Part shown: in pieces, positions 13,239 through 14,612 of the stretch
Layout of the letters: each line of letters begins with the position of its first letter
Position numbering within the stretch: position 1 is the first letter of the stretch
Assembly (NCBI GenBank): GCA_028715665.1
Contig: JAQURI010000024.1
Location: 1 to 14,612 of the forward strand
DNA from: Candidatus Ratteibacteria bacterium
Lineage (GTDB): Bacteria > CAIJMQ01
Length of the DNA stretch: 14,612 nucleotides
Direction: 5' to 3'
Notes under the pieces: model-generated
Seen by the model: only the letters and a program-made list of their open reading frames with translations
Database searches by the model: none
Told to the model about the DNA's origin: nothing
Made by a program: the position numbers and the translations under genes

Positions 13239-14612
13239 AAAACATCTCATAGGTGAGATCCTAAAAGAGAAGAAATTAATTACCGAAGAACAATTGAATA
13301 AAGCTTTGACTGAACAAAGGGAAAGCGGCAAACTTTTGGGGAAAATCCTTGTAGAGAGGGGCTATGTCAGCGAGGCGGATATTCTTTCCGTGTTAAGCGT
13401 CCAGCTCGGCATGAAAGAAGTAGACTTGTCCCAGATAAAAATTCCCAAGGATTTATTGGACAGAGTTCCCAGTTCCATCGCAAAAGCGTATAAAATTATT
13501 CCCGTCCGCATGGAAGGCAATACTTTAGTCGTGGCGATGGGAGACCCCATGAATATCCAGATATTGGACGATTTAAGGTTTATGTTGGACTGCGAGGTTA
13601 AGGGCTTAAGGAGTAATGAAGAAGAGGTTAACGCAAGTATCGAAAAATTTTATGGCGTGCAGGCGGGAAGTATTGAAGACTTATTAAAAGAAGTTGAGGC
13701 TACGGTAACGTCTGGGAGAGAAGAAGAAAGAGAAATTGCGGACCTTGCCGCTTTGGAAGAAATGGCAAGGCAACTGCCGATAGTAAAATTAGTTAATCTT
13801 GTGCTTATTCAGGCAATTAAGGACAGGGCTAGCGATATACATTTTGAACCGTTTGAAGACCAGTTTAAAATAAGATACCGGGTAGACGGGATATTGTATG
13901 AGATGCTGCCTCCTCCAAAACATTTTGCAATTCCTGTTACAACCAGGATTAAAGTAATGGCGCAGATGGATATTGCAGAAAGGAGAAAACCTCAAGACGG
14001 AAGGATAGCTTTGCATATGGGCGGCAATGAGATAGATATGCGCGTTTCTACTCTCCCGACGGTTTTCGGAGAATCCGTAGTTATGAGGGTTTTGGATAAG
14101 TCCGTGTTGAGACATTCTTTGGACGAACTCGGCTTTAGGAAAAACGATTTGGAAAAAATAAGAAAAATCATAAGGAAACCCAATGGTATAGTTCTTGTGA
14201 CTGGTCCGACCGGTTGCGGCAAGACAACGACTCTTTATGCTGCGCTTATGGAATTAAACAGCATAGATGTAAAAATAATTACGACGGAAGAACCTGTCGA
14301 ATATGATGTGGAAGGAATCGTGCAAGTTTCAATAAATTCCGCCATAGGACTCACTTTCGATAAATGTTTGCGAAGTATATTGCGACAAGACCCTGATATA
14401 ATTCTGGTAGGAGAAGTTAGGGATTTGCCTACTGCGGAAATGTCCATACATTCGTCTCTTACCGGACATTTGGTTTTTTCCACTTTACATACGAACGATG
14501 CACCATCTACTATTACAAGACTTTTGGATATGGGCGTGGAGTCTTATCTTATAGCATCCACGCTTGAATCAATTATATCGCAAAGGTTGGTAAGAATGTT
14601 GTGCCAGCAGTG
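13225..14612 (+). CDS. Second PilB/GspE-type secretion ATPase (partial, C-terminus beyond right edge)
   Basis: A paralogue of the upstream PilB, open for 462 codons to the window edge. It has its own N-terminal MshEN-like domain (about 1-145, LIGEILKEKKLITEEQLNKA), ASDIHFEP (202-209), RRKPQDGRI (253-261), a P-loop with Cys in place of the usual Ser (GPTGCGKT, 327-334), the Asp box TTEEPVEY (353-360) where most members have VEDPVE, Walker B ILVGEVRD (393-400) and the His box HLVFSTLHTND (415-425). The last codons, LCQQ, are the start of the CxxC zinc site, which marks it as PilB/GspE rather than PilT. ATG at 13225 lies ten bases after AGGAG and overlaps the end of pilT by 14 bases, implying coupled translation. 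It may be the main extension motor, an alternative motor, or a GspE for a related system; genes to the right would decide. Confidence 0.92.
   Translation, partial: MNQDKKHLIGEILKEKKLITEEQLNKALTEQRESGKLLGKILVERGYVSEADILSVLSVQLGMKEVDLSQIKIPKDLLDRVPSSIAKAYKIIPVRMEGNTLVVAMGDPMNIQILDDLRFMLDCEVKGLRSNEEEVNASIEKFYGVQAGSIEDLLKEVEATVTSGREEEREIADLAALEEMARQLPIVKLVNLVLIQAIKDRASDIHFEPFEDQFKIRYRVDGILYEMLPPPKHFAIPVTTRIKVMAQMDIAERRKPQDGRIALHMGGNEIDMRVSTLPTVFGESVVMRVLDKSVLRHSLDELGFRKNDLEKIRKIIRKPNGIVLVTGPTGCGKTTTLYAALMELNSIDVKIITTEEPVEYDVEGIVQVSINSAIGLTFDKCLRSILRQDPDIILVGEVRDLPTAEMSIHSSLTGHLVFSTLHTNDAPSTITRLLDMGVESYLIASTLESIISQRLVRMLCQQ

Overview
The window reads as chromosomal DNA of a low-to-mid GC, diderm (Gram-negative) bacterium, probably an anaerobe from a poorly cultivated phylum. 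KdsB (activated Kdo for lipopolysaccharide) and type IV pilus motors imply an outer membrane. A bacterial V/A-type ATPase and a large SRP RNA with an Alu domain argue against ordinary Proteobacteria. Omnitrophota/Elusimicrobiota-like or related candidate phyla would fit, but this is inference from gene content, not a phylogenetic placement.

Layout: two divergent blocks meet at the ~110-bp intergenic region 8343-8451. Everything to the left is on the minus strand. In transcription order it holds a membrane diguanylate cyclase (8342-6981), a membrane-anchored TPR protein (6978-6343), the SRP RNA with a textbook promoter (~6165-5903), dnaX (5718-4144), ybaB (4133-3822), a membrane-anchored protein of unknown function (3690-2341), recR (2227-1652) and the V-type ATPase A subunit (1655 to the left edge, partial). 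dnaX-ybaB-recR is the classic conserved replication/repair cluster. Here it is split by the unknown gene and joined by a 4-nt stop/start overlap to a V-ATPase gene.

Everything to the right is on the plus strand: a thymidylate synthase-superfamily enzyme (8452-9345), kdsB (9359-10114), a structured ~150-bp element (10127-10277), pilB (10347-12065), pilT (12162-13238) and a second PilB/GspE-type ATPase (13225 to the right edge, partial). The last three encode pilus extension and retraction motors, and the two ATPases of extension type flank the retraction ATPase.

The least ordinary content is non-coding. (1) The 10127-10277 element has 18-bp near-perfect terminal inverted repeats, 10-bp direct repeats at its ends and nested stems; its right end supplies the -35 box of a plausible pilB promoter. 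(2) Several intergenic tracts are degenerate tandem arrays with strict period: heptamers at 2254-2323, 3739-3822 and 12094-12142, and a convergent pair of 10/11-nt arrays at 5736-5833. (3) A perfect 14-bp-arm palindrome lies in frame inside the thymidylate synthase-like gene. No CRISPR array, tRNA, complete IS or intact phage gene was seen.
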